From Paragorgia papillata (lineage: Eukaryota > Cnidaria > Anthozoa > Scleralcyonacea > Coralliidae): 64,000 nucleotides of DNA. The DNA lies in the NCBI GenBank assembly GCA_035771165.1, contig JAWNZC010000222.1:1263501-1327500 (forward strand), written 5' to 3'. Of this stretch, positions 41,007 to 51,209 are shown one piece after another. Below the pieces are notes generated by a model. It searched no databases, was not told where the DNA came from, and saw nothing but the letters and a program-made list of their open reading frames with translations. Numbering within the stretch: position 1 is the first letter of the stretch; each line of letters opens with the position of its first letter. The translations under genes were made by a program, and so were the position numbers.

Positions 41007-41187
41007 AACACCAACGAGTGTCCCTCTAGTGATGAGGAGGAACAAGTAGGGTTTGGTGCCCGCTCCCAAGCCACCCGAGACCTACTGATTCGTCTCAAAA
41101 CGAAATGTCGATCTATCGACAACTTTGCGGTTCATCTTGTGCGTGAATTATTCGAACCGGATGAACTGATATCGACGAATGTTTCAG
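41007..41187 (+). CDS. BEN domain N-terminal exon, copy C (intact)
   Basis: From a GCTTTAG acceptor the frame runs 60 codons plus one base to a GTACGTGT donor. It begins NTNECPSSDEEEQVGFGARS, passes QATRDLLIRLKTKCRSIDNF and ends AVHLVRELFEPDELISTNVS plus G. The last 25 residues are the first BEN helices. An alternative acceptor at about 41028 would shorten the start. Joined in phase to 42038, this forms the only complete, undamaged BEN domain in the window. Likely role by family: sequence-specific DNA binding or chromatin-linked repression in the nucleus. Confidence 0.75.
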
Positions 41188-42037
41188 GTACGTGTATGAT
41201 AATAAAATAAATTATCCTCATACTGTGCCAGAAATTAGCAACTGCTAGATCTAAGATTCTCGAAGTCAGTGGTTGGCTGGATAGTAGAAAATATCATTTT
41301 TCATTCAACTGATAGGGTTATCTTTTTTCTTTTATTTAACACCTCTGAAGATGTTGTTTCTGTTCAGCAAGGGCGGACATAAACAGCGTTTTCACTTTAT
41401 TAATTTATCTATTTTTACTCTCGCTCATCCTCTTTACACCCCCTCCTTTTTACTCATCGACGATATGAATAGCAAATGTCTTTCGCATCTTATTATCTAT
41501 TTGTTATTGTTATTTTGCTTTGATTGGCTAATTTTTCGCATCTCATTAGAATTCAATTTGTTATTGTCATAAATAAAGTTAGTTTACTCTGGTTTCCTTC
41601 TGTCTTAACACTGGATATTGATATAACACTGGATACTGGATATTGTCCTTACTGGACATCTAGGGAGAACAGTTTAGATATGACTGATAGGGTTATCAGT
41701 CATATCTAAACAAAATTAATCATATCTAAATAAAGTTAGTTTACTCTGGTTTCCTTCTGTAGTAACACCGGACCAGTGAGAGATGGTTCTTACTGGACCT
41801 CTAGGGAGAACAGTTTAGATATGACTGATAGGGTTATCCAGTATAAAATAAAGTTTACTTTAAAATAGTAAAGTGCTTCGTAGGCAGTGTTTTAGATAGA
41901 GCAAAGTGAAAAGGTGGTAAACTGCTGAGATTAGTCATGATAACGAAATACTGATGTTTCAAGCAGAGCCCTTCATCAGAGTAACAAGTTTAGTTTAGCT
42001 TTCATTAATGTTTTGATGTTCTTTCTTTCCCATTTAG
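41188..42037 (+). other. Intron between the two BEN exons of copy C
   Basis: Begins GTACGTGTATGATAATA and ends TTCTTTCTTTCCCATTTAG. It contains the Penelope-like 3' tail (from about 41322) and the GTTTAGATATGACTGATAG hairpin pair. The matching intron of copy A is the one split by the 17.6-kb element. Confidence 0.7.
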
Positions 42038-42198
42038 GAACAAGAGGTAAACGACAGTTGGACCCAGAAAGGGTAGCCATAATCCGACGTTACGTCTTTC
42101 AGATGTACCCCACATCACCAGAAGAAGTGGACAAACTGTGGGGAGATTGTCGGAAAGCAATTGATGAATTTCTTCGCCGACCCAAAAAGGGTAAATAG
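42038..42198 (+). CDS. BEN domain C-terminal exon (copy C, intact)
   Basis: Reads (G)TRGKRQLDPERVAIIRRYV, FQMYPTSPEEVDKLWGDCRK, AIDEFLRRPKKGK-stop. Codon phase fits the exon at 41007-41187 exactly and the glycine is rebuilt across the junction. The basic tail RRPKKGK ends the protein soon after the domain, so the BEN domain would be C-terminal, as in several animal BEN proteins. The neighbouring sequence after the stop differs from the other copies, marking the end of the duplicated unit. Confidence 0.75.
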
Positions 42199-43184
42199 AT
42201 CAATTTATTCATGTGCTTTAATTCCTTTTATTTACTCGTGTGTGTACGTGTTTACTAACTTTATTAATAATTTTTATGCATTTATTATTTAGTTATTTGT
42301 GTGTGGGTTCATTTGGTTTATAGATTTCTTTTTTGTATAATTATATGTGCAACATATTATTTTTTAAACAACCATACAATAAATGCACTAACTTACTACT
42401 CCAAGTTTGACCTTGTTGTGGTAATTCGTAGCAGGCAAAAACAAGAACCTTGGCAGTGCTTCTATTAAAACTATGCAGATGAGTCTTAATGCGTATCCAA
42501 AAGGCCTTAATTACACCGCAATTGAATATACCAAAACGTAGTTTGTAACCAATTGTAGAAAATACTTAACATGCAAAATTTAACCGAATGAAAATCCGCT
42601 CTCTCAACCAGACTAGCAATTCGGAAGCTTAAATAATGCAGACTTTTAACACTAATTAACATATAACAAAACCATGCAATCAATGTAGAATTTTACCTTG
42701 CAGTACAGCACTGTTACCTCTTTTTGTGATATCCATTTATGCTTGTCCATACATTATATCCGTGTCCATACATTACATCCTTGTCCATACATGGTTAAAT
42801 AATTTCTCCAAAGTTCCATTTATCCTTTCCATCATAACATTTAAAAATAATCCTCCTACAGTACAAGAAAAACATAACATACAGTCAAAAGTTGCAACAC
42901 ACCAAGTGTGTGTGGACAACAAAAATTATCCAACAATATTAAACCCTATGAATCACAAACATTAAACTATCATTCTCAAGAAGTCAAAAGTTTCCTGCAA
43001 ACTTACACCAACAACTAAACGAGAGGTTATTCAATAGACGAAACTATAGTCCAAACTCAAAGCTATAGACTGGACAGACCCAGATGTTAGACCCTTGGGA
43101 AGGTGTACCCATATAAGGGATACTGCCTGGAGTGCCTTTGATATGCCTCGACACAGCCACATTGATCTGCATCCTTCATAATTC
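42199..43184. other. Intergenic, nothing recognised
   Basis: AT-rich; the 79-codon frame at 42726-42965 includes small TCCATACATTAYATCC repeats and no known domain. Confidence 0.35.
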
Positions 43185-43722
43185 AAGGGTATTGGCAATA
43201 AAAATTAAGTTTGTCTCATTTGAAAGAACTCGTCAAATGGTGTAAGAAGACCTTTTACAATTTTTCCGCATCTGTTTTGGTTTTGGAAATATTTCGACCA
43301 AACTCAGCATGCTGTTCGCCATCTTGGAATTATTTTCAATATGCAAAATTATGCATGTGACGACATATAGCAGGGTAAAGTGAAATTTTTATCTTGCCAA
43401 CCTTATGACATTACGAGCTAGAAACTCAATTTTTTTTGTTGCACTATTTCCATTTTAAATTGACCCACAACATTTAAAAAGCCTTCCGTGGAAATTTGGG
43501 CAACAGCGGAGTAGTTTCATCAGGTTTACCCTGCTTGTGATGTCACCAGTTTCCTAGTTAATTAGACCCAATATTACAACAAGATGGTGGACAGCACAAT
43601 GTCTTTGGTCAAAATATTTCAAAACACAAGAAAGATACTGAAAAATTACAAAAGGTCTTCTTATACCATTTGGGGAGTTCTTTCAAATGAAACAAACTTA
43701 ATTTTTATTGCCAATATCCTTT
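43185..43722. mobile_element. Inverted-repeat element (AAGGGTATTGGCAATAAAAA), copy 1
   Basis: Termini AAGGGTATTGGCAATAAAAA and TTTTTATTGCCAATATCCTT, with inverted similarity extending over 100 bases inward (TTTGTCTCATTTGAAAGAAC against GTTCTTTCAAATGAAACAAA). A second, inverted copy lies at 54925-55802. No coding sequence; non-autonomous. Confidence 0.85.
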
Positions 43723-43779
43723 AATCACCCACACTTGCAGCCAGTGGCCAGTCCTTATGGAACAGTTTAAGCTTCATGG

Positions 43780-44100
43780 TCTGTAGTAGGGTATATAAAT
43801 TGTCCATTTTGGTCTGGAATAGGGTATATAAATTGTCCATTTTGGTCTGGAATAGGGTATATAAATTGTCCATTTTGGTCTGGAATAGGGTATATAAATT
43901 GTCCATTTTGGTCTGGAATAGGGTATATAAATTGTCCATTTTGGTCTGGAGTAGGGTATATAAATTGTCCATTTTGGTCTGGAATAGGGTATATAAATTG
44001 TCCATTTTGGTCTGGAATAGGGTATATAAATTGTCCATTTTGGTCTGGAATAGGGTATATAAATTGTCCATTTTGGTCTGGAATAGGGTGCCAATTTTGG
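43780..44100. repeat. 33-bp minisatellite (GGTATATAAATTGTCCATTT...)
   Basis: Nine to ten near-perfect copies of a 33-bp unit (TCTGGAATAGGGTATATAAA plus TTGTCCATTTTGG). Being a multiple of three, it keeps open frames in several phases, for example FQTKMDNLYTL on the minus strand. TATATAA occurs in every unit. Confidence 0.95.
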
Positions 44101-45112
44101 TCTGATACGGTATGGATGCCAATGCAACACCAGTGCCGGGATAGGGTATTGATTTTTTTTAGTTTAGGTCTGGGAAAGGGTCAGCACCACACCCCTACCC
44201 AGAAATTACCATCGGCAGATTCAAGCGATGGTTCGGATATAGAATTCATGTAAATCGTACCAACAGAAAATATTTAAACATGTTTTGAAACACATTTCCA
44301 AATGTAATACGACACCTTCATGATGGGTGACTTGTAGACAACCAACATATCTAAACATTTTTTTGCATTATTCGGTGCCTATCACCTGCGTTTCGTAGTT
44401 GTTGGACCAAGCAGCAAGGCATTTAATACTAGGTAAACAGTACGTATATGTTCTTTGATATTCTGCAGCTCTTTCTTGTGTCTCTACTCCTCAAGTCAAT
44501 GATGTCAAGTGTCAACACGGCATTTTCTCACATCTGTAATAAATTCGTCTGTTATGTCTTGAAAGATCTCGAAAAATCGAGCATGCAACATGCCTTCCAG
44601 TTTCGCAAGGCCTGACAGGATGATGCAATAATGCCATTTTGTGGAACCCAAAAAAGCCGAAACCAAGACTCCACCTACCATAGGTAGCCCGAGTAACAAG
44701 TTATAAATTGTTTGAAAACAAAATGGTGCTGAGCGCCACTAGGGACTTTAAGAAAACACAACAACTACGACAACGTGTTTGAACAATAGAATTTTATGTC
44801 AAATACAAAGAACTTTTGCAAATGACGGTCCGAAGAGTAATTTTCATGCCGTCGTGACTCTGTTGAGAACGTAGAAAAAGCATTTTTACGTTGTCAAGAC
44901 AACGCGGAACCTGAGTCACAACAGAAGCCTTGGAAATGCTAACCCTTATTCTCGCGACCAACATTGACTGAACAAGTGTTTTTCTTCAAGAACTTAAGAA
45001 CAAAACGAATCCGTGCGATTGTGTATCTTGAAATTGTAATGTATAAATACAACACCATTTCCTACCACTTTTAAACTTTCTACCGTAGCCGTCGTCCGTT
45101 GCCTGAATCTTA
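44101..45112. other. Intergenic, nothing recognised
   Basis: No supported gene or repeat; a partial inverted similarity (CACTAGGGACTTTAA near 44736) to the MITE at 45113 flank is visible. Confidence 0.35.
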
Positions 45113-45326
45113 AGCCCTAATTAAACGAGAACGCAAGTCATCGCAAGTTGGCAGTCAGAATTTCTGTGGCAGTCGTTTTAACACCCAAATTAACAAAATA
45201 AAGGTTTCAGGAGTGTTTTAAACAAGTTTTAACTTTGTCACGGTACATGATATTTTCGGGAAACTATTCAGAGCGGCTGGCTGAGATAGCGTGACTGCCA
45301 ACTTGCGTTCTCGTTTGATTAGGGCT
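45113..45326. mobile_element. PIF/Harbinger-like MITE with TTA target duplication
   Basis: AGCCCTAATTAAACGAGAAC and GTTCTCGTTTGATTAGGGCT are inverted ends; TTA flanks both sides (45110-45112 and 45327-45329). Inner CGCAAGTTGGCAGTC and GACTGCCAACTTGCG also pair. The 214-bp size, TTA duplication and absence of coding fit a Harbinger-type non-autonomous element. Confidence 0.8.
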
Positions 45327-45569
45327 TTAAAGTCCCTAATGACTTGCCTACTGCCACACCTGTACTCGATTAAAAAGTGAAACTAGTTAAAATGTCGTAA
45401 AATCAATTAAAAAAGCTTCAAAACTAAAACAACAACGTGCTTAATTGGTTTAAGAAGACAAATGAATTGAATTTCAAGTAATATTTGCTTTCTTTCATCT
45501 TCACGAGGTCAACTCAGTGTTGAACTGAGCGAGCACATGGCGGCATGACCACTCGACGGACTCGAGAAA

Positions 45570-46030
45570 ATTCACTTCCATTCACTCGAATATTTCCGTT
45601 AAATAACTTCATAATGAAGAGTAGGAAGTAAAGAAAGCATTATTAGTTCAACTTACCAAGATACGAAGGGGAAACGCCATCATCTTCTTCTTCCTTCAAG
45701 CTCTCCTTCGACCTTGAACAAGAATGGCGATATTTCGCCAGAAAAGAAAACGTGGTTAATAATACACCCGAGTGTTTGTGTTTTAATAACATGAAAATGA
45801 AGAGTAGGGAGTAAAGGAAATATTAATTCAACTTACCAAGATACGAAGAACAGCCATCGTTTCTTCAAACTCTCATTCGACCTTGAACAAGAATGGCGAG
45901 CAAAGAAAACGTAGTTAATAATTCACTCGAGTGTTTGCGTTTAATAACTTGAGAAATGAAGAGTAGGAAGTAATAAAGCAAATATTAATTCAACTTACCA
46001 AGATACGAAGAAGAAAGCAATTACGTCGTC
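45570..46030 (-). repeat. Triplicated block with exon-like donor sites (minus strand)
   Basis: Blocks starting at about 45611, 45793 and 45954 (ATGAAGAGTAGGRAGTAA) repeat at 160-180-bp spacing and share TTCAACTTACCAAGATACGAAG. On the minus strand each gives CTTCGTATCTTG followed by GTAAGTTGAA, a strong donor. Two of three have an ATG just upstream (MAFPLRIL and MAVLRIL). They resemble tandem first exons, but no downstream exon is identified. Confidence 0.5.
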
Positions 46031-46203
46031 TTCTTGCCTTCTTTGGAGTTGAAATAGCGTCCTCGCTTCTCTTTCACCTCTTCTTCGGTCAGAGCCTGAC
46101 AATACAGAATTGCTTCGTGATTGACCTTCGCCTCCTTTTATACCCACCCCACCCATAATCACGCGAGTTCCCAAATTAACCACGCAGGATCTACAAAACT
46201 TCA

Positions 46204-48080
46204 TCAAATATTCATTCTAAACCGCTGTTCTAAATCCGAAATATTCATTCTAAACCACTGTTCTAAACCCGAAATATTCATTCTAAACCACTGTTCTAAA
46301 CCCGAAATATTCATTCTAAACCACTGTTCTAAACTCGAAATATTCCTTCTAAACCACTGTTCTAAACCCGAAATATTCATTGTAAACCACTGTTCTAAAC
46401 GCGAAATATTCATTGTAAACCACTGTTCTAAACCCGAAATATTCATTCTAAACCACTGTTCTAAACCCGAAATATTCATTCTAAACCACTGTTCTATAAA
46501 CCCGAAATATTCATTCTAAACCACTGTTCTAAACCCGAAATATTCATTCTAAACCACTGTTCTAAACCCGAAATATTCATTCTAAACCACTGTTCTAAAC
46601 CCGAAATATTCATTGTAAACCACTGTTCTAAACGCGAAATATTCATTCTAAACCACTGTTCTAAACCCGAAATATTCATTCTAAACCACTGTTCTAAACC
46701 CGAAATATTCATTCTAAACCACTGTTCTAAACCCGAAATATTCACTCTAAACCACTTTTCTAAACCCGAAATATTCATTCTAAACCACTGTTCTAAACCC
46801 GAAATATTCATTGTAGAACACTATTCTAAACCCGAAATATTCATTCTAAACCACTGTTCTAAACCCGAAATATTCATTCTAAACCACTGTTCTAAACCCG
46901 AAATATTCATTCTAAACCACTGTTCTAAACTCGAAATATTCATTCTAAACCACTGTTCTAAACCCGAAATATTCATTCTAAACCACTATTCTAAACCCGA
47001 AATATTCATTGTAAACCACTGTTCTAAACCCGAAATATTCATTGTAAACCACTGTTCTAAACCCGAAATATTCATTGTTTAAACCACTGTTCTAAACCCG
47101 AAATATTCATTCTATATAAACCACTATTCTAAACCCGAAATATTCATTCCAAACCACTTTTCTAAACCCGAAATATTCATTCTAAACCACTGTTCTAAAC
47201 CCGAAATATTCATTGTTTAAACCACTGTTCTAAACCCGAAATATTCATTCTAAACCACTGTTCTAAACCCGAAATATTCATTCTAAAATACTATTCTAAA
47301 CCCGAAATATTCATTCTAAACCACTGTTCTAAACCCGAAATATTCATTCTAAACCACTGTTCTAAACCCGAAATATTCATTGTAAACCACTGTTCTAAAC
47401 CCGAAATATTCATTCTAAACCACTATTCTAAACCCGAAATATTCATTCTAAACCACTGTTCTAAACCCGAAATATTCATTCTAAACCACTGTTCTAAACC
47501 CGAAATATTCATTGTAAACCAGGTCTAAACCCGAAATATTCATTCTAAACCACTGTTCTAAACCCGAAATATTCATTCTAAACCACTATTCTAAACCCGA
47601 AATATTCATTCTAAACCACTCTAAACCCGAAATATTCATTCTAAACCACTGTTCTAAACCCGAAATATTCATTGTAAACCACTGTTCTAAACCCGAAATA
47701 TTCATTCTAAACCACTGTTCTAAACCCGAAATATTCATTCTAAACCACTGTTCCAAACCCGAAATATTCATTCTAAACCCGAAATATTCATTCTAAACCA
47801 CTGTTCTAAACCCGAAATATTCATTCTAAACCACTGTTCTAAACCCGAAATATTCATTCTAAAACACTGTTCTAAACCTGAAATATTCATTCTAAACCAC
47901 TGTTCTAAACCCGAAATATTCATTCTAAAACACTGTTCTAAACCCGAAATATTCATTCTAAACCACTGTTCTAAACCCGAAATATTCATTCTAAACTCGA
48001 AAAATTCATTCTAAACTTGAAATATTCATTCTAAACCCGAAATATTCATTCTAAACTCGAAATATTCATTCTAAACTTGA
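46204..48080. repeat. 33-bp minisatellite (AAATATTCATTCTAAACCAC...)
   Basis: About 57 copies of AAATATTCATTCTAAACCAC plus TGTTCTAAACCCG. Occasional shortened units and small insertions (TATA, TTT) occur, and 15-bp half-units lie at the right end. The minus-strand MNISGLEQWFR frames break at each indel, which argues against coding. Confidence 0.95.
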
Positions 48081-48084
48081 TCTG

Positions 48085-48251
<167 letters not shown>

Positions 48252-48670
48252 TTACGTGAATGTAAAAACGACTTTTAAAAGCTAATAAGAAATATATTTA
48301 AGATGCGTTTAAGTTTCTAACTCAGGATTTTCAGTGACAAAGACTTCTTCCTCAGGTGCTATACCCAACATTACCAGTTTTTACAATTCATTTTTGAGCA
48401 ATAAAAAACACAGAAATTACAGTAAGCAGCAAGTTAGAATATTTCACTCAATCTGCACATTAATGTACACTTCAAAAATTCACTATTTTTTGCTTTGACT
48501 TACTTCAAATACAAACTTGAAAATCTTCTCAGTTGTCTAACTTTATTGAATATAATCTCCTCCAGATAAAATGCTTTAGAAAATGCTATTCATTGTGAAT
48601 ACTTTCACAGAGTCGAACTCTCAAACATTAAATCTTTTAAAAGAGGCGCGAATTCCTTGTTACCATGGTC
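48252..48670. other. Intergenic, nothing recognised
   Basis: AT-rich, no supported features. Confidence 0.35.
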
Positions 48671-49621
48671 ACATTAGCGCCATTTAAACGGGGAAAATAA
48701 GTCGCGACTTAATTGACGCGTCCTATTTAAGTCGTGAACACACGCCCGTATAAACGGTCAATTTCTAGTAAGTCGCGAATTATTTTGGACTAGCTTTCAA
48801 CCCTGTTCTTATTTTAGTCGCAACTTACTTTGGTCTCGAACAAATTCACCATTTACACGAGTTTGTTCGCGACTTAAATATAGGACGCGTCTTAAAGGAT
48901 GAGTGTCCAGCTAATGCCTTGCGCGCTCACAGTGCACCCTCGCGGCCATTTTTCGGGCCACGAAATTCAACAAGTGAAGCAATCCCTCGATATCTGAGCA
49001 ATCCTTGCAGTAAATTACTCAATTTATGTTTTTCGTGAGAGCAAAGATGATTTAGTAAGTAGTTATTGTCATATTTTTGATAATATTTGATTACACTCAG
49101 AGGGCCGTGGAGTTGTATTTCGCGAATACTTGTCTCGAAACACAACTCCACGGCCCTCTGAGTGTAATCAAATATTATCAAAAATATGACTATAACTACT
49201 TACTAAGTCATCTTTGCTCTCACGAAAAACATAAATTGAGTAATTTACTGCAAGGATTGCTCAAATATCGAGGGATTGCTTCACTTGTTGAATTTCGTGG
49301 CCCGAAAAATGGCCGCGAGGGTGCACTGTGAGCGCGCAAGGCATTAGCTGGACACTCATCCTTTAATTAAGTCGCAACTTATTTTTTCCCGTTTAAACAG
49401 AGTGCCCCGACTCACTAGATTTGGAGCGCTTGACATCACGTCGAGGACTGGGACGAGTAAGTCAAACCAGGGGGAGAAGATGATGGGTAGATCATGTAGA
49501 TAAAGATCTCTCTCCCCACAGGCTACACTTACTCGCCCCAGTCCTCGAATGGTCCTCGACGTCATTTCAAGCTTTCCAAATTTAGTGAGTGGGCTCCGTG
49601 TGGTTTAAATGGCCCTAATGT
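48671..49621. mobile_element. Composite inverted-repeat element (ACATTAGSGCCATTTAAAC ends)
   Basis: Ends ACATTAGCGCCATTTAAAC and GTTTAAATGGCCCTAATGT are inverted copies about 950 bases apart. Inside are nested pairs: the AAATAAGTCGCGACTTAA block against TTAAGTCGCAACTTATTTTT, a long palindrome at 48892-49366, and a second inverted repeat at 49408-49590 (CACTAGATTTGGAGCGCTTG against CAAGCTTTCCAAATTTAGTG). No protein recognised. This looks like an element assembled from several foldback units. Confidence 0.75.
48892..49366. repeat. Near-perfect palindrome, 225-bp arms
   Basis: 48892-49116 and 49142-49366 are reverse complements with only a handful of mismatches, around a 25-base centre. Both arms encode the same 84-codon frame in opposite directions (MIIFDYTQRAVELYF...), so that frame is a mirror artefact unless selected. 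Confidence 0.95.
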
Positions 49622-50412
49622 AAACAATGCACAAGATGGATTGGATTGCCTTTTGATATATGACTAGTCATAAATTATGTAAACATGGCTGCATATACAT
49701 GGGTGTATAATTAGTTCTTGCATACATGTGTACTTTGGAAGGGAGCTCTTCAAAGTGTCCATCCATCTGATCTTCTTGTTTCTATTATTTCTTGGCTACC
49801 TGTGTTGAAATTGAAAGATTAATACAAATATAATTACCTTATTTCAGCCTGCGTTTCAGGCTTTCTACAATGCAGTGCAGTGCGTATATTCTACGCAGGT
49901 TATTGCATCCACAAGCAGAAGGTGCAAGTTTCATGGTGCAGTCATTACTACTTACAATTTTTCCTGTTATAACACTTTCATGGTATACAAACTCTATTAA
50001 TCATTTTGAAGACCAGTTGGAATAAGTCGAACTAAGATTCACTTCATTTGTTACAAGATTGAAAATCATGAAAAATTAATATATTTTTAAATCAATGGAG
50101 TTGTGCTAAATATAGACCGTAGCACTAGACCAATCAAAGTGCTAGATTTTGATGACTTGATGTCCCGAGGACGCGATCATGTGATATGTAGCCGCGTGTG
50201 TATTTGGAGGGCAGGTATATTGAAAATTGATTGTGCTTGAAAGTAGTTGTGAATGCTGAATGATTTATTTTTAATTTACAGAGAAAGATGATATGAAAAT
50301 CAAGTTGGTTTAAATTGCAACTTTGTGGTTTTTGCACGGAGCAAGAAATTTCAAATCATGTTCAACAACACTTCCCAGTGATGAGAGGTAACATTTATTT
50401 GCTTGTGCACCG
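49622..50412. other. Intergenic, nothing recognised
   Basis: No supported gene or repeat. Confidence 0.35.
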
Positions 50413-50710
50413 CGCTTGAGAGCGTGTTGTCTCAACACCACCTTAGCTTATATTAACATGAGAAATACTGTGCTCTGTGGATATTAAACATTTCATGCAC
50501 AGCTTGCCAAGACTTCGCTTGAGAGCGTGTTGTTTCAACACCACCTTAGCTTAACATGAGAAATACTGTGCTCTGTGGATATTAAACATTTCACGCACAG
50601 CTTGCCAAGACTTCGCTTGAGAGCGTGTTGTTTCAACACCACCTTAGCTTAACATGAGAAATACTGTGCTGTATGAATATTAAACATTTCACGCACAGCT
50701 TGCCAAGACA
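50413..50710 (+). repeat. About 100-bp tandem triplication
   Basis: CGCTTGAGAGCGTGTTGTYT begins units at 50413, 50516 and 50614 (103 and 98 bases apart). They share CAACACCACCTTAGCTTA, GAAATACTGTGCT and CACAGCTTGCCAAGAC. CGCTTGAGAGCG itself is an imperfect palindrome. Confidence 0.9.
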
Positions 50711-51164
50711 TCAAACCACAACAACAATGTGCCTTAGTTGTTGATACACCAATGTTATTATAGTGAATAATATTACATAATTATAAACAACATGCAGTAC
50801 TAAATATAGCCAACAGGTAAATTATTAAACAGTAAATAGTTGATTTAACCTCACTCTCTCTTTCAGTTTCAGAATAATCTTCATTGTGCACAATGGTGAA
50901 ACAACCTTCCACAACCATGAACTGTTGGACAAAGCAGAAATTAAAATCAACATGTCAAAAGTACACAAAAAACAAATTATTGTTGTGGCAAAAAGTACAC
51001 AGGACAATTAGTTACCATGCATGTACTAGTGTAACAATTAATATACAATTTTTGAATTATAAAGATTCCTGCAATATGATTGGTTCACTGAGAGGCCGGT
51101 ATATATATGGGTCTAAATTAGTGACAAATATCTACCTCCCTACTCCAACTTGGTAAATATTCAA
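50711..51164. other. Intergenic, nothing recognised
   Basis: A 90-codon frame at 50884-51156 has no recognisable domain. Confidence 0.35.
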
Positions 51165-51209
51165 TATTAGTTTGACATGCATAAATTATCTTTGATGTGC
51201 TGTGGTTAA

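Noticed and set aside
46204..48080. Possible CRISPR-like array
   Set aside because: The 33-bp units are contiguous with no unique spacers, and the DNA is eukaryotic in character.
48927..49331. Two opposed 84-codon frames with nearly the same sequence
   Set aside because: They are the two arms of the palindrome; symmetry alone explains the duplicate frame.
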